Shown here: positions 53,673 to 62,455 of the stretch, piece after piece
Numbering within the stretch: position 1 is the stretch's first letter
Layout: each line of letters starts with the position of its first letter
NCBI GenBank assembly: GCA_964611125.1
Contig: CAZSZO010000001.1
Span: forward strand, 1-64,000
From: JAEUIX01 sp964611125
GTDB taxonomy: Bacteria > Planctomycetota > Phycisphaerae > Phycisphaerales > UBA1924
Direction of reading: 5' to 3'
Length of the DNA: 64,000 nt
Made by a program: the position numbers and the translations under genes
Notes under the pieces: model-generated
What the model saw: only the letters and a program-made list of their open reading frames with translations
The model's database searches: none
Told to the model about the DNA's origin: nothing

Positions 53673-55274
53673 TTACTCGAACTTGCCGCGATTGACGATC
53701 TCGAAGTTGTAGAGGGCTGAGACCTGGTCGCCGGACTGCTGCTCGAGGGCGCTGAGGCGGGTGACGAGGGCCTGGGGGTCGCGCGAGGCCAGGCCGCCCA
53801 GCAGCGTGAACTTGTGGTGCAGCAGGCCCTTGAGGTCAGCCGCGGTGTTGCGGGCGTGACCGGTGGGGAACATCACCAGCCCGCTGTCGTGCTGGTTGCC
53901 CATGTCGTCGGTGATGACGACGCTGGTGGGGATTCCTTCGGGGTAGCGCGAGTCGTACTCGCGGCCGCCATGCTCGAAGGAGATCTTGCTCATCAGGTTG
54001 CGGGTGACCGGGTTGTGAATCGCGTCGTGGTTGTAGTCGTAGGGTCCGAGCATCAGCGAGGCCCAATCGGCGGTGTGCTGGCGCAGGGCCTTGTGCAGCA
54101 GCGTGGCCACGATGTAGACCATCGAGTGGTCGGCCGACTGGCGGGTGTGCGGGTCGCGCTTGGCGGGGTCGCCGATGATGCCGAAGGCTGGCTCGTAGGC
54201 GACGATCTTGATGCTCTTGATCCGCGCGCCGTCGCCCCCTTCGAGAAGGCCGGGGTTGCGGTGCAGCAGGTCGAGCAGGGCCTGCAGGGCCCCGGCCGAT
54301 TGGTGCTCATAGAGCCCCAGCTTGAAGTGCATGCCCATCACGGCGAAGTCGGTCCCCGCCCGGCTGAGCATCAGGTTGAACGGGCTGCTGCCCTTGCCGG
54401 GCGGCTTCTGGAAGAGGCAGAAGACCGCCTCGGGGTTGCGGAAGATGTCCTTGGGGCCGATGAAGCCGGCCATGGCCCGCTGCATGGAGAGGATCGCCGC
54501 CTCGGTGCTGATCGCGGCGGAGGCCCCCTTGGAATCGGAGAGCTGCTTCCCCGCCCGGATGGCCCGGAACGGGACATAGTGGGCCACCACCATGCCGATG
54601 GCGTGCTCGATCTGTTCGGGCGTGGCCCCGAGCATGGCGCCGTAGGTCGCCGCGGAGGCGATGGCCCCGTGCAGGACATGATCGATCTTGTAGGTCTTGA
54701 GGCTGAAGACCTCGGCGAGGCGGCCCCTGATCTCATCAAGCAGGATCATGCCCTTGAGCGCGAAGGCGCCGTCCTCGCCCCGGAGCTGCGCGGCGGCGAT
54801 GGCGACGGGGTAGAAGTCGTTATGACCAAACTCCCCGGCAGTGTGGCCCAGGCTCGGGTTGTAGCCGAAATTGGTGCCGTTGCTGTCCCACTCGCGGACG
54901 GCGGCGCAGTTGGCGACGATGGCCTTCTCCGGCGCGACATCGACCGACGCCCCGAAAACCGTGGCGCCCGCGCGGATGGCGTGCGGTCCGGCGAGGCTCG
55001 CCAGCGTGCCGAAGCCGCCCGGAGCGGCGCGATAGCGAAGCGCCTCGCTGCGGAGGACCGTCGGGGCGTTGGTCCCAAGCGCCAGTGCCGAGGCCCCGCA
55101 GATGACCGAATCGATATGAAAGAGATTCGTCCGCTCAATCACGGCGAGATCGGGTTCGCCCCGCTTGCCCCGCTGGTCGGACATGAAATCAACGGCGAAC
55201 TGGCCGATGCCCAGGGCCTGGTTCGAGTCGGCGGGGAGGGAGAACACCGTGTCGGCGGAGGGGCGGGCGTGCAT
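53673..55274 (-). CDS. MmgE/PrpD family protein
   Basis: This 533-residue protein belongs to the family that includes 2-methylcitrate dehydratase and iminodisuccinate epimerase. Signature segments include SVICGASALALGTNAPTVLR, NCAAVREWDSNGTNFGYNP, HNDFYPVAIAAAQL, YKIDHVLHGAIASAATYGAM and KQLSDSKGASAAISTEAAIL. Its C-terminal region (FGIIGDPAKRDPHTRQSADH) is also typical. No prpB, prpC or acnB is near, so a role in propionate breakdown is not supported by context. The ATG at complement 55272-55274 has AAGGA about 11 nt upstream. Confidence 0.88.
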   Translation of the reverse strand: MHARPSADTVFSLPADSNQALGIGQFAVDFMSDQRGKRGEPDLAVIERTNLFHIDSVICGASALALGTNAPTVLRSEALRYRAAPGGFGTLASLAGPHAIRAGATVFGASVDVAPEKAIVANCAAVREWDSNGTNFGYNPSLGHTAGEFGHNDFYPVAIAAAQLRGEDGAFALKGMILLDEIRGRLAEVFSLKTYKIDHVLHGAIASAATYGAMLGATPEQIEHAIGMVVAHYVPFRAIRAGKQLSDSKGASAAISTEAAILSMQRAMAGFIGPKDIFRNPEAVFCLFQKPPGKGSSPFNLMLSRAGTDFAVMGMHFKLGLYEHQSAGALQALLDLLHRNPGLLEGGDGARIKSIKIVAYEPAFGIIGDPAKRDPHTRQSADHSMVYIVATLLHKALRQHTADWASLMLGPYDYNHDAIHNPVTRNLMSKISFEHGGREYDSRYPEGIPTSVVITDDMGNQHDSGLVMFPTGHARNTAADLKGLLHHKFTLLGGLASRDPQALVTRLSALEQQSGDQVSALYNFEIVNRGKFE

Positions 55275-55359
55275 GGCGTGGGTCCTTGGTGAGGGACGGG
55301 AAACGGCTGGCAGGATAGGCCAAAATCCCGCGATCTCTCGCGCCGCGGGTGCCGCAGCC

Positions 55360-56418
55360 TCAGGGGGCGACCCGCCAGAACCGCCCCCAGTTGTCAAAGG
55401 CGAACCCCCGGACCTCTTCATCGCTCCAGCCCCGGTCGGAAAGGGCCTCGGCGAGCCGGAACAGGTCACGCGGACGGTTGATCCCCTCCGGCAGGCGGGC
55501 CGCGGAGAAGCCGCCGTCCATATCCGAACCCAGCCCCACGTGCCGGCGGTCGCCGGCGAGCTCACAGATCCGCTCGATGTGGGCCACGCAGTCGGCGACG
55601 GTGGCGCGGGTGGTGGTGTCGCCTTCGGCCAGGGGTCGGAGGAACTTTGAGTAGAGGTTGATCCCGATCAGCCCGCCCCGCCCCGGGCGAGTGATCTCGC
55701 GGATCTGGTCATCGTCAAGGTGGCGCTGGTTCTCGCCTCGCCGGCCCCCGCCCACCAGGGCCCGGCAATTGGAATGGCTCGCGATGATGGGCTCGCTGGT
55801 CGCGTCGGCCAGCTCCCAGAACGCCCGGTCAGAGAGGTGAGAGGCATCGTGGACCACCCCGAGGCGATCCATCTCGCGGACCAGGGCCCGGCCGAGATCG
55901 GTCAGGCCGGTATCGGTCCCGTTGCCGCCCGCGTAGCGGCTGGGCTTCCACCAGGCCATGCCCACGGCGACGACGCCCGCCTCGCGCCATTCGCCCAGAT
56001 CGGCGGGCTCGGTGATCGGGTCTGCGCCCTCGATCAGGATCAGGAACTCCGGCGCCTGGGTGGGCTCGCGCAAGATGTCGTGATCGGTGGCCCGGGCGTA
56101 AAAGTGCGGGCGGTGCCACGCCTGATAGCGCTTGAGCTGGCGCAGCCCGGCCCGGTTGGCGGACTCGACATCGCCCGAGGGGTAGGTGTGGGGCTGGGCG
56201 GGAGGGCCATCCGCCTCGGTGAAGATCGTCGCGAGGCAGTGCGTGACCCGACCCTCGTGCAGCGAGGGAAACGTCACCCCGGCGGGCAGGTCGACCCCGG
56301 ACCCGCCGGCGGCCTCGGGTGGGGCGGTCATGTCTCGGCCGAGCTCAGCGAGCATGGCGAGGTCGAGGTGGGCGTCAAACCAGCGAAGATCGGTTGGGGG
56401 GATGGGGGGAAGCGGCAT
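55360..56418 (-). CDS. Membrane dipeptidase (renal dipeptidase, peptidase M19)
   Basis: This 352-residue zinc hydrolase has the amidohydrolase TIM barrel of the M19 family. Metal ligands are visible: FDAHLDLAML near the N-terminus (HxD), Glu in LILIEGADP, and the two His in VVHDASHLSDRAFWE and PIIASHSNCRAL; GLGSDMDGGF follows. It should cleave dipeptides, possibly with D-residues. No signal peptide is evident, so it is likely cytoplasmic. TATCGT ends 6 nt before the ATG, favouring this start over the longer upstream reading frame that would overlap proB. It is divergent from proB, with 65 nt between the starts. Confidence 0.92.
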   Translation of the reverse strand: MPLPPIPPTDLRWFDAHLDLAMLAELGRDMTAPPEAAGGSGVDLPAGVTFPSLHEGRVTHCLATIFTEADGPPAQPHTYPSGDVESANRAGLRQLKRYQAWHRPHFYARATDHDILREPTQAPEFLILIEGADPITEPADLGEWREAGVVAVGMAWWKPSRYAGGNGTDTGLTDLGRALVREMDRLGVVHDASHLSDRAFWELADATSEPIIASHSNCRALVGGGRRGENQRHLDDDQIREITRPGRGGLIGINLYSKFLRPLAEGDTTTRATVADCVAHIERICELAGDRRHVGLGSDMDGGFSAARLPEGINRPRDLFRLAEALSDRGWSDEEVRGFAFDNWGRFWRVAP

Positions 56419-56424
56419 CGCGCA

Positions 56425-56430
56425 ACGATA
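56425..56430 (-). promoter_or_regulatory. Putative -10 element (TATCGT) of a leaderless promoter for the M19 peptidase
   Basis: TATCGT on the minus strand is separated by 6 nt from the ATG at 56418. The proB TACCAT box lies 38 nt away in the same gap. Confidence 0.45.
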
Positions 56431-56468
56431 CGACGGGCCGATGGCCCGGAGCCCGGCGCGGGGAGGCT

Positions 56469-56474
56469 TACCAT
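56469..56474 (+). promoter_or_regulatory. Putative -10 element (TACCAT) of a leaderless promoter for proBA
   Basis: TACCAT ends 9 nt before the proB ATG, within the same GCTTACCATC decamer seen before nadB. Confidence 0.48.
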
Positions 56475-56483
56475 CGACCCGGC

Positions 56484-57716
56484 ATGCCCGACTCACTCGA
56501 TTCATCCATTGCTCGACCGGCCCTGGCGGACCCTGGCGTGCGGCGCGTGGTGGTGAAGATTGGCAGCGCGGTGCTGGCGCCGGGGGGCGTCCTGCAGCCT
56601 GAAGCCATCGAGCGCCTGGCCAAGGACCTGCACGAGGCGATGGCCGGCGGAGCACGCCAGATGCTGGTCGTGACCTCCGGGGCGGTTGCGAGCGGGTTCG
56701 CGGCGCTGGGGCTGAAGGGCATGCCCAAGGCGATCACCCAGAAGCAGGCGGCGGCGGCGGTGGGCCAGCCGCGACTGATGCAAGCGTGGAGCGAGGCGTT
56801 TGCGCGGCGCGGGCGGACGGTGGCCCAAGTGCTGCTGACGGGAGAGGACATCGCGGACCGGGCCCGCTTTCTGAACGCGCGGAGCACGCTGCTGGAGCTG
56901 CTGGAGCGGGGAATCACGCCCGTGATCAACGAGAACGACAGCGTTTCGTATGCGGAAATCAAGCTCGGGGACAACGACCGCCTGGCGGCTTTGACGGCGC
57001 AACTGGTGGAAGCCGACGCCCTGGTGATCCTGTCGAGCGTGGAGGGCCTGTGGGCGGCTGGGCGTCGGGCCGGAGCACTTGGGGGCGGGGCGGGGGGGGC
57101 GGGTGTGGTGGACGAGGTTCGCGATGTGCGCGAGGCCGAGGCGCTCATCCGCCCGGAGAAGTCCGCCACGGGCGTCGGCGGGATGGCCACCAAGCTCATC
57201 GCGGCGGAGATCGCCGGGGGCGCCGGTGCGCACGTGGTGATCGCCGGCGGCGGCGTGGAGCGGGTGGTATGCCGGGTGTTGGCCGGTGAGCGGCTGGGGA
57301 CGTATTTCGTTCCTCCGCAGGCGGGCGCGGGCTCGGCGGGGGGCAGGGCTCGCGGGGGGCAGGGGGCCCGTCGGCGGTGGATCGCCCACGGAGCCCGGGC
57401 CCGGGGGACGCTGGTGGTGGACGCGGGCGCCGAGGCGGCGATCACCGGCAAGGGGGCCAGCCTGCTCCCGCGGGGCGTGGTGGAGGTGCGCGGGTCGTTC
57501 GAACGCGGGGCCGCGGTGGAGATCGCGCGGGAATCAGGGGTGACGATCGCCAAGGGCCTGACGTCATACTCGAGCGACGAGATCCTGCGGATCATGGGTC
57601 GGCGGTCGGGGACGATCGCCCAAACGCTTGGCTACGCCTACTGCGACGAGGTCGTGCATCGCGATGACTTGCACATCGTCGCGACCGGCCCGGGCGGCCA
57701 CGGAGGGACCCGATGA
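56484..57716 (+). CDS. proB: Glutamate 5-kinase
   Basis: This 410-residue cytoplasmic enzyme phosphorylates glutamate at the gamma carboxyl, the first step of proline synthesis. The amino-acid-kinase domain has VVVKIGSAVLAPGG, VVTSGAVASGFAALGLK, QKQAAAAVGQPRLMQAW, INENDSVSYAEIKLGDNDRL and GVGGMATKLIAAEIA. A PUA domain forms the C-terminus (about 307-400, GTLVVDAGAEAAITGKGASL). Between them an Arg/Gly-rich loop (about residues 280-300) is longer than usual, and a short Gly-rich loop occurs near 200. Its stop overlaps the ATG of proA (ATGA), so the two are translated together. Confidence 0.95.
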   Translation: MPDSLDSSIARPALADPGVRRVVVKIGSAVLAPGGVLQPEAIERLAKDLHEAMAGGARQMLVVTSGAVASGFAALGLKGMPKAITQKQAAAAVGQPRLMQAWSEAFARRGRTVAQVLLTGEDIADRARFLNARSTLLELLERGITPVINENDSVSYAEIKLGDNDRLAALTAQLVEADALVILSSVEGLWAAGRRAGALGGGAGGAGVVDEVRDVREAEALIRPEKSATGVGGMATKLIAAEIAGGAGAHVVIAGGGVERVVCRVLAGERLGTYFVPPQAGAGSAGGRARGGQGARRRWIAHGARARGTLVVDAGAEAAITGKGASLLPRGVVEVRGSFERGAAVEIARESGVTIAKGLTSYSSDEILRIMGRRSGTIAQTLGYAYCDEVVHRDDLHIVATGPGGHGGTR

Positions 57717-58975
57717 TCGGTGAACTGGACGCGGCGGGGGTGGAGGGGATCGCCCGGGCGGCCCGCGGCGCGGCGCGGGTGGTCGGCGGCCTGCCTTCGG
57801 CGGTGAAGAACCAGGTGCTCGCGGGGCTCGCCCAGGATCTGCGCGGGCGGCGCGAAGAGGTGCTGGCGGCGAACGCCCAAGATCTGGCCGCGGCGGCCGA
57901 CGCGGGCCAATCCGGGCCCAAGCTGCAACGGCTGGGACTGACTAGCGCCGGGATCGATCGGCTCGCGGCGGGGCTTGAGCAGGTCGCGGCGCTCCCGGAC
58001 CCGGTGGGCGCGGTGACGGCCGATCGCACCGTCGCCAGCGGGCTGCGGGTGCGGAAGGTGCGGACCCCCCTCGGTGTGATCGCGATGATCTACGAGGCTC
58101 GACCCGGGGTGACGCTCGACGCCTTTGCGCTGTGCTTCAAGGCCGGGAACGCGTGCATCCTCAAAGGCGGCCGGGAGGCGGCCCAGACCAACCGGGTCCT
58201 GCTGGTCCTGGCCCACGGGGCGCTCGCGGCCAGCGGGGCGCCGCGGGAGGCGGTGAGCCTGCTTGACACTTCGGACCGCGGGCTGATCGGCCACCTCCTG
58301 CGGCTGACGGAGCACATCGATCTGGCGATCCCGCGCGGGGGGGTGGAGCTCATCCGCTTCGTGCATGAAAACGCCCGGGTGCCCACGCTGCTGCACTTTC
58401 AGGGCGTGTGCCACGTTTACGTCGACCGCGCGGCCGATCTGGAGATGGCTGAGCGGATCTGCCTGCTGGGCAAGACCTCCGCACCGGCCACCTGCAACGC
58501 GACCGAGTGCGTGCTGGTGCATCAGGACGTCGCGGCGGCGTTTGTGCCGCGGCTGGTGCGGGCGTTGAGCGGCGCTGGCGTGGAGGTGCGGGGAGACGGC
58601 CGGGTGCGGGCGCTTTCGCCTGGGGTCGCCCAGGCCCAGGAAAACGATTTCGGGTGCGAGTTCCTTGACCTGATCGTGGCGATGCGGGTGGTGGACTCAC
58701 TCGATGACGCGGTGCGGCACATTGACCAGTACGGCTCCGACCATACCGAGGCGATCGTGACGGGCGACCTGGGCGCGGCGGAGGCGTTCACCACGCGGGT
58801 GCGGAGTTCCTGCGTGCTGGTGAACGCTTCGACCCGATTCAACGACGGCTTCGAGCTGGGTCTGGGCGCCGAGATCGGGATCAGCACTTCGCGACTGCAC
58901 GCCTATGGGCCGATGGGGCTCGAGGAACTGACGACCCAGCGGTATGTGGTGCATGGGAGCGGGCAGGCGAGGTGA
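57713..58975 (+). CDS. proA: Gamma-glutamyl phosphate reductase
   Basis: This 420-residue NADPH-dependent enzyme turns gamma-glutamyl phosphate into glutamate semialdehyde, the second proline-synthesis step, probably in complex with ProB. The aldehyde-dehydrogenase-fold signatures are PLGVIAMIYEARPGVTLDA and LKGGREAAQTN. The catalytic Cys261 lies in KTSAPATCNATE, where many family members read a D-R/S-x-x-C-N segment. NDGFELGLGAEIGISTSRLH is near the C-terminus. The ATG overlaps the proB stop by 4 nt. proC is not in the window. Confidence 0.96.
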   Translation: MIGELDAAGVEGIARAARGAARVVGGLPSAVKNQVLAGLAQDLRGRREEVLAANAQDLAAAADAGQSGPKLQRLGLTSAGIDRLAAGLEQVAALPDPVGAVTADRTVASGLRVRKVRTPLGVIAMIYEARPGVTLDAFALCFKAGNACILKGGREAAQTNRVLLVLAHGALAASGAPREAVSLLDTSDRGLIGHLLRLTEHIDLAIPRGGVELIRFVHENARVPTLLHFQGVCHVYVDRAADLEMAERICLLGKTSAPATCNATECVLVHQDVAAAFVPRLVRALSGAGVEVRGDGRVRALSPGVAQAQENDFGCEFLDLIVAMRVVDSLDDAVRHIDQYGSDHTEAIVTGDLGAAEAFTTRVRSSCVLVNASTRFNDGFELGLGAEIGISTSRLHAYGPMGLEELTTQRYVVHGSGQAR

Positions 58976-59086
58976 GGGGGGAGGGGGAGGGGGAGGGACG
59001 AGGAACGAGTCACGAGGGGACGAGTCGCGAGTCGCGAGTCGCGAGTTGCGAGTTGCGGGGGAGGAGAACGGGAAACGGGTTGCGGG
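58976..59086. repeat. Purine-rich spacer with heptamer tandem repeat
   Basis: The gap between proA and the convergent TIM-barrel gene begins with gagggg-type repeats. It then holds five copies of the heptamer cgagtcg/cgagttg (59021-59055). More degenerate gggttgcgggttacgag repeats run to about 59095, partly into the next gene's 3' end. The arrangement looks like simple tandem slippage. No coding or palindromic structure is evident. Confidence 0.7.
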
Positions 59087-59947
59087 TTACGAGTTGTGAG
59101 TGGCTGGACCGGCGAGGGCGGATTGCCAGGCTTGCACAGCGGCGGGGGCGGCGAGGTTCTGGCGGCTGACGGAGCGCAGGTCGAGCACCACTGGCCCCCC
59201 ACTTCGCCCGCTTCCCCCGCTCAGTCCGGCGCCAGCAGCGAGCAACGCCGCGGCGTAGTCCATCAGCTTCAGCCGGCCGCTGCCGGGCGCGACCCGACCT
59301 GCGGAGGCGAGGTCGCTCAGACGCGCCTGGGCCAGGCGGGGGCCGAGGCGGGCCGCTTCGACGTGCGGGTCTGCCCCGGCGGCGAAGACCGCGGCGGGGT
59401 CGAGGCCCACGCGGACGGGGCCGGGGTCGGGGAACTCAACGGGGGGCCAGGCGCAGTCGGCCAGGACGCAGCCGATCTGATCGGCCCGGGACCGCAGCTC
59501 GACGAGCAGGGCCTGGACAGCGGGGGCGGGGGCCCGGGGCAGGGTGACGGCGACGATGCCGCCGGGCGGCGACAGGCCACCGACGAGCTGGGCGAGATCG
59601 CGAGCGAGCTCCATGGCGGCGAAGGCCGCGGCGAGGGCGCGATCGACATGGCGCGGGTCGGTGAAATGGTCGGGAGGGATCCAAAGATCGAGGCCGGAGA
59701 CCGCCAGCTCGGAGCGGCGGAGCAGCGACGCGAGGTCGCGCCGAGCGGAGCGGTCAAGCTCGCGGGCCCGGAGGCCGGGCGCGGCGGCATCGAGCTGCAG
59801 GGCCTGAACGCCGAGCACGCGTGCGTAGGCGACGATGGCGCGGACGTCATGCGCTCCGCCGGGCGAGTCGGCCGGGGCGCCGGCGGACGAGTCGCGCACG
59901 TCGTCAAGACCGGCCATGGCGAGGCTGAGCGGAGCGGGCTGGAGCAT
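59087..59947 (-). CDS. Sugar-phosphate isomerase/epimerase-like TIM-barrel protein
   Basis: This 286-residue protein has the AP-endonuclease-2/xylose-isomerase-like barrel pattern: RAIVAYARVLGVQALQLDA, RRDLASLLRRSELAVSGLDL, WIPPDHFTDPRHVDRALAAA, GIVAVTLPRAPAPAVQALL, CVLADCAWPPVEF and LAQARLSDLASAG. The acidic and His metal ligands expected in this family are not all obvious, so catalysis is uncertain. The C-terminal GPVVLDLRSVSRQNLAAPAAV is helical. The ATG at complement 59945-59947 is supported by TACGCT, which ends 6 nt upstream. It lies 31 nt downstream of the S41 protease gene on the same strand. Confidence 0.65.
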   Translation of the reverse strand: MLQPAPLSLAMAGLDDVRDSSAGAPADSPGGAHDVRAIVAYARVLGVQALQLDAAAPGLRARELDRSARRDLASLLRRSELAVSGLDLWIPPDHFTDPRHVDRALAAAFAAMELARDLAQLVGGLSPPGGIVAVTLPRAPAPAVQALLVELRSRADQIGCVLADCAWPPVEFPDPGPVRVGLDPAAVFAAGADPHVEAARLGPRLAQARLSDLASAGRVAPGSGRLKLMDYAAALLAAGAGLSGGSGRSGGPVVLDLRSVSRQNLAAPAAVQAWQSALAGPATHNS

Positions 59948-59953
59948 CCCCTC

Positions 59954-59959
59954 AGCGTA
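59954..59959 (-). promoter_or_regulatory. Putative -10 element (TACGCT) of a leaderless promoter
   Basis: TACGCT on the minus strand is followed by GAGGGG and the ATG at 59947. The six-nt spacing is too short for GAGGGG to be an ordinary Shine-Dalgarno. Confidence 0.42.
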
Positions 59960-59978
59960 GACCGGACGGCAACAGACC

Positions 59979-62228
59979 TTACTTGATCGCTGCGGCGGCC
60001 TGGCGGGCTGCGGCCTGAGACTGAAGGACGAACAGGGCGTACTCGAGCTGGAGGTCGAGCCCGTCGGTGAGCAGGGAGTCGGGGTCGGGCGCGGCCTTGG
60101 CCTGGCCGCCGGCGCCCTGATCCATCCACCACTGGGGTGAATCGGCGTCCTGGCGGCGGGTGAGGGCGTCGTTGATCTGCTGAGGGAGCATTTCAACGGG
60201 CCGATGGGGTTCGACGCCCCACTTGGCGGCGTGCTCGCGCCGGTGGATGCAGGTGCCGTTGGGGAGGAAGTAGTACTGCATGGTGAGTTTCATCATCGAC
60301 CGCGTGGAGAGGTTGATGACATTCTGGACCGAGCCCTTGCCGAAGGAGCGCTGGCCGATGAGGATGGCCCGGAGGCGACCCTCGTCGGAGTAGTGGCGCA
60401 TGGCGCCGGCGACGATTTCCGACGCGGAGGCGGAACTCTCGTTGATGAGCGTGACGATCGGCAGGTCGCGGACGCGCAGGCCGGAGGAGACCGCCTTGCG
60501 GGTCTCGGTGCGCACGCCGCCGGCGGCCTCGGTATAGACCACGGTTCCCGACTCGACGAACGCGTTGGCGACCGAAACAGCCTGGTCGAGGAGCCCGCCC
60601 GGGTTGAAGCGGAGGTCGAGGATCAGGCCCTGCATGCCGCGGCGCTTCATCTGGTCGAGGGCGGCGGTGAGGTCGCTGGTGGTGTCCTCCTGGAAGTTGG
60701 TCAGGCGGACATAGCCGATCTTGCTGCGTGGATCGATGAACCAGTCCCAGTCCTCATCGCGGGGGCCGGTGCGCTTCCAGCCCTTGACGGTCTTGAGGGG
60801 GATCTTGTCGCGGGCGAGCACGAAATCGACGTCCTGAGAGGCCCGCTCCATGGTGAGCTTGACCTTGGAGCCGCGCGCGCCGGTGATGCGGTCGACCGCC
60901 TGATCAATGCCCATGCCGACGGCGCTGGCGTCGTCGATCTTCTTGATGAGATCGCCGGCCTTGATGCCGGCGCGGAAGGCGGGGGTGCCTTCGAGCGGCG
61001 AGACGACCTTGATCATCTGGCTCTCTTCGTCGATCTGGATCTGCACGCCGATGCCGATGAACTCACCGTCCATGATGCGGCGGAAGCGGGCGAGCTCATC
61101 AGGCCAGATGATGCTGCTGAATTCGTCGAGGTGGTCGAACGCCCCGTTGCCCAGCTCGTGGAGCACGGCCTCGTCGGGGATCCGGACCGTCTGGCGCGAG
61201 GCCGACAGCAACTCGGTGATGAAGCCGTCGAGCTGGAAGAGGTCGGGCTCGGCCCGCATCAACCGGAGCTGGGTCGCCCGATCATCGAGCCACCCGTTGA
61301 AACGGGCGACGGCCTCGGCGTTATCGAGCCCGGGGAACGCGGCCTTCAGGTCGGAGGTGGTCACCAGGGTGCGGACGCTGTCGATGCCGCCCAGAAGCAG
61401 ATCTCGGAGGGTCTTCCGCTCCACGTGCCCCTCGGCGGCGCGGACGAGGGCCTGCGTGACGGTGCGGGCGTCGACCCCGCGCAGCTTGGCGTTGAAGTCA
61501 TCGCCCAAGCTGTTGTACGGGGGCAGGGCCTTCTGGCCGTCGTCAATGCGGCGCTGGTTCCGCATCTCCCAGAACCGCTGCGGAGCGTACAGGCGGATCT
61601 GGCCGAGGCGGTTGATGACGCGGCGGGCGTCGGGCTTGTAGGAGCCGTCCTCCTCCAGGAGCAGGTTCAGGCGGATGAACAGCTCGTTGGCGAGCAGCCA
61701 CTGGCCGGCCCGCTCGCAGCCGCGGGCGGCGCGGTCGGCCCGCTGGATGAGGTCCTTGATGCGCTGCTGCTGGATGAACGCGACCTTGTCGGGGGCGAGC
61801 AGGTAGAGCTCAACTGCCGACTTGAGGGCCTTGCTGAAGCCGCTGGGGGTGGGTTCGCCAGCCAGGGCCTCCTTGAACTCGGCCTCGACCTTGGTCATCC
61901 GCTCCTGACGATCGGTCTCGCGCTTGGCGAAGTGAGCCTCAAGCTGCTTCAGGCTCGCCCGCAGCGAGTTGAAGGACTCGTTCTCGCCGATCAGGCGGGC
62001 TGAGCGAATCGGCTCGGCGACGGCGAGCTCGCCGTCGCCCGACTTCGCCGCGGCCCAGATGGCCTCGGAAAGCTGGCTGATGGTCTCGGCCGGGGGAGCC
62101 GGGGGCGCGTCGGCCGGGGCGCCAGCGAGGGCGGGGCCCCCGAGCAGCCCAAGCGTCAGGGCAATCACCGGGGGCGTCAGCAGCATGGGGCGAAACAGTG
62201 TTCGGGCGGCGGCCAGCATTCGCGGCAT
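59979..62228 (-). CDS. Carboxy-terminal processing protease (S41 family) with PDZ domain
   Basis: This 749-residue periplasmic protease has a signal peptide (about residues 1-37). A long helical N-terminal region includes charged coiled-coil-like segments (RETDRQERMTKVEAEFKEAL). The PDZ domain spans about 392-470 (GEFIGIGVQIQIDEESQM, TPAFRAGIKAGDLIKKIDD). The S41 core has the nucleophile Ser599 in NESSASASEI and the general-base Lys631 in RSFGKGSVQ, with DLRFNPGGLL before them. It should trim envelope proteins at their C-termini. The extended N-terminus is larger than in E. coli Tsp-like enzymes of similar core. GGA about 6 nt before the ATG is the likely ribosome-binding site. Confidence 0.93.
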   Translation of the reverse strand: MPRMLAAARTLFRPMLLTPPVIALTLGLLGGPALAGAPADAPPAPPAETISQLSEAIWAAAKSGDGELAVAEPIRSARLIGENESFNSLRASLKQLEAHFAKRETDRQERMTKVEAEFKEALAGEPTPSGFSKALKSAVELYLLAPDKVAFIQQQRIKDLIQRADRAARGCERAGQWLLANELFIRLNLLLEEDGSYKPDARRVINRLGQIRLYAPQRFWEMRNQRRIDDGQKALPPYNSLGDDFNAKLRGVDARTVTQALVRAAEGHVERKTLRDLLLGGIDSVRTLVTTSDLKAAFPGLDNAEAVARFNGWLDDRATQLRLMRAEPDLFQLDGFITELLSASRQTVRIPDEAVLHELGNGAFDHLDEFSSIIWPDELARFRRIMDGEFIGIGVQIQIDEESQMIKVVSPLEGTPAFRAGIKAGDLIKKIDDASAVGMGIDQAVDRITGARGSKVKLTMERASQDVDFVLARDKIPLKTVKGWKRTGPRDEDWDWFIDPRSKIGYVRLTNFQEDTTSDLTAALDQMKRRGMQGLILDLRFNPGGLLDQAVSVANAFVESGTVVYTEAAGGVRTETRKAVSSGLRVRDLPIVTLINESSASASEIVAGAMRHYSDEGRLRAILIGQRSFGKGSVQNVINLSTRSMMKLTMQYYFLPNGTCIHRREHAAKWGVEPHRPVEMLPQQINDALTRRQDADSPQWWMDQGAGGQAKAAPDPDSLLTDGLDLQLEYALFVLQSQAAARQAAAAIK

Positions 62229-62455
62229 GGAGATCCTTCGTGAATGAAACGGACGGTTCCGGATCGGGTTCTGGGATCGGCTTGCGCGCCGTCGCCGCCA
62301 CAGTGATACGAACAACCACCCCATTGCGTTTCAACCCGTTCGGGATCGGGCGGCCACCTTCAAGAGATGAGCCCGGCAGGCCATCCCGGCGGCGGAGCGA
62401 GGATATCGGAATCCACGCGATCACGGGCGCCGGTCGGGCAAGGCCCGACGGCGCC

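Noticed and set aside
53814..55292. 492-codon plus-strand frame opposite the MmgE/PrpD gene
   Set aside because: It is the antisense shadow of a well-recognised family.
59021..59057. Possible CRISPR array
   Set aside because: The units are 7 nt with no spacers, so this is a simple tandem repeat. No cas gene is present.
60204..62003. 599-codon plus-strand frame opposite the S41 protease
   Set aside because: It is the antisense shadow; the minus strand has PDZ, SASASEI and GKGS motifs.
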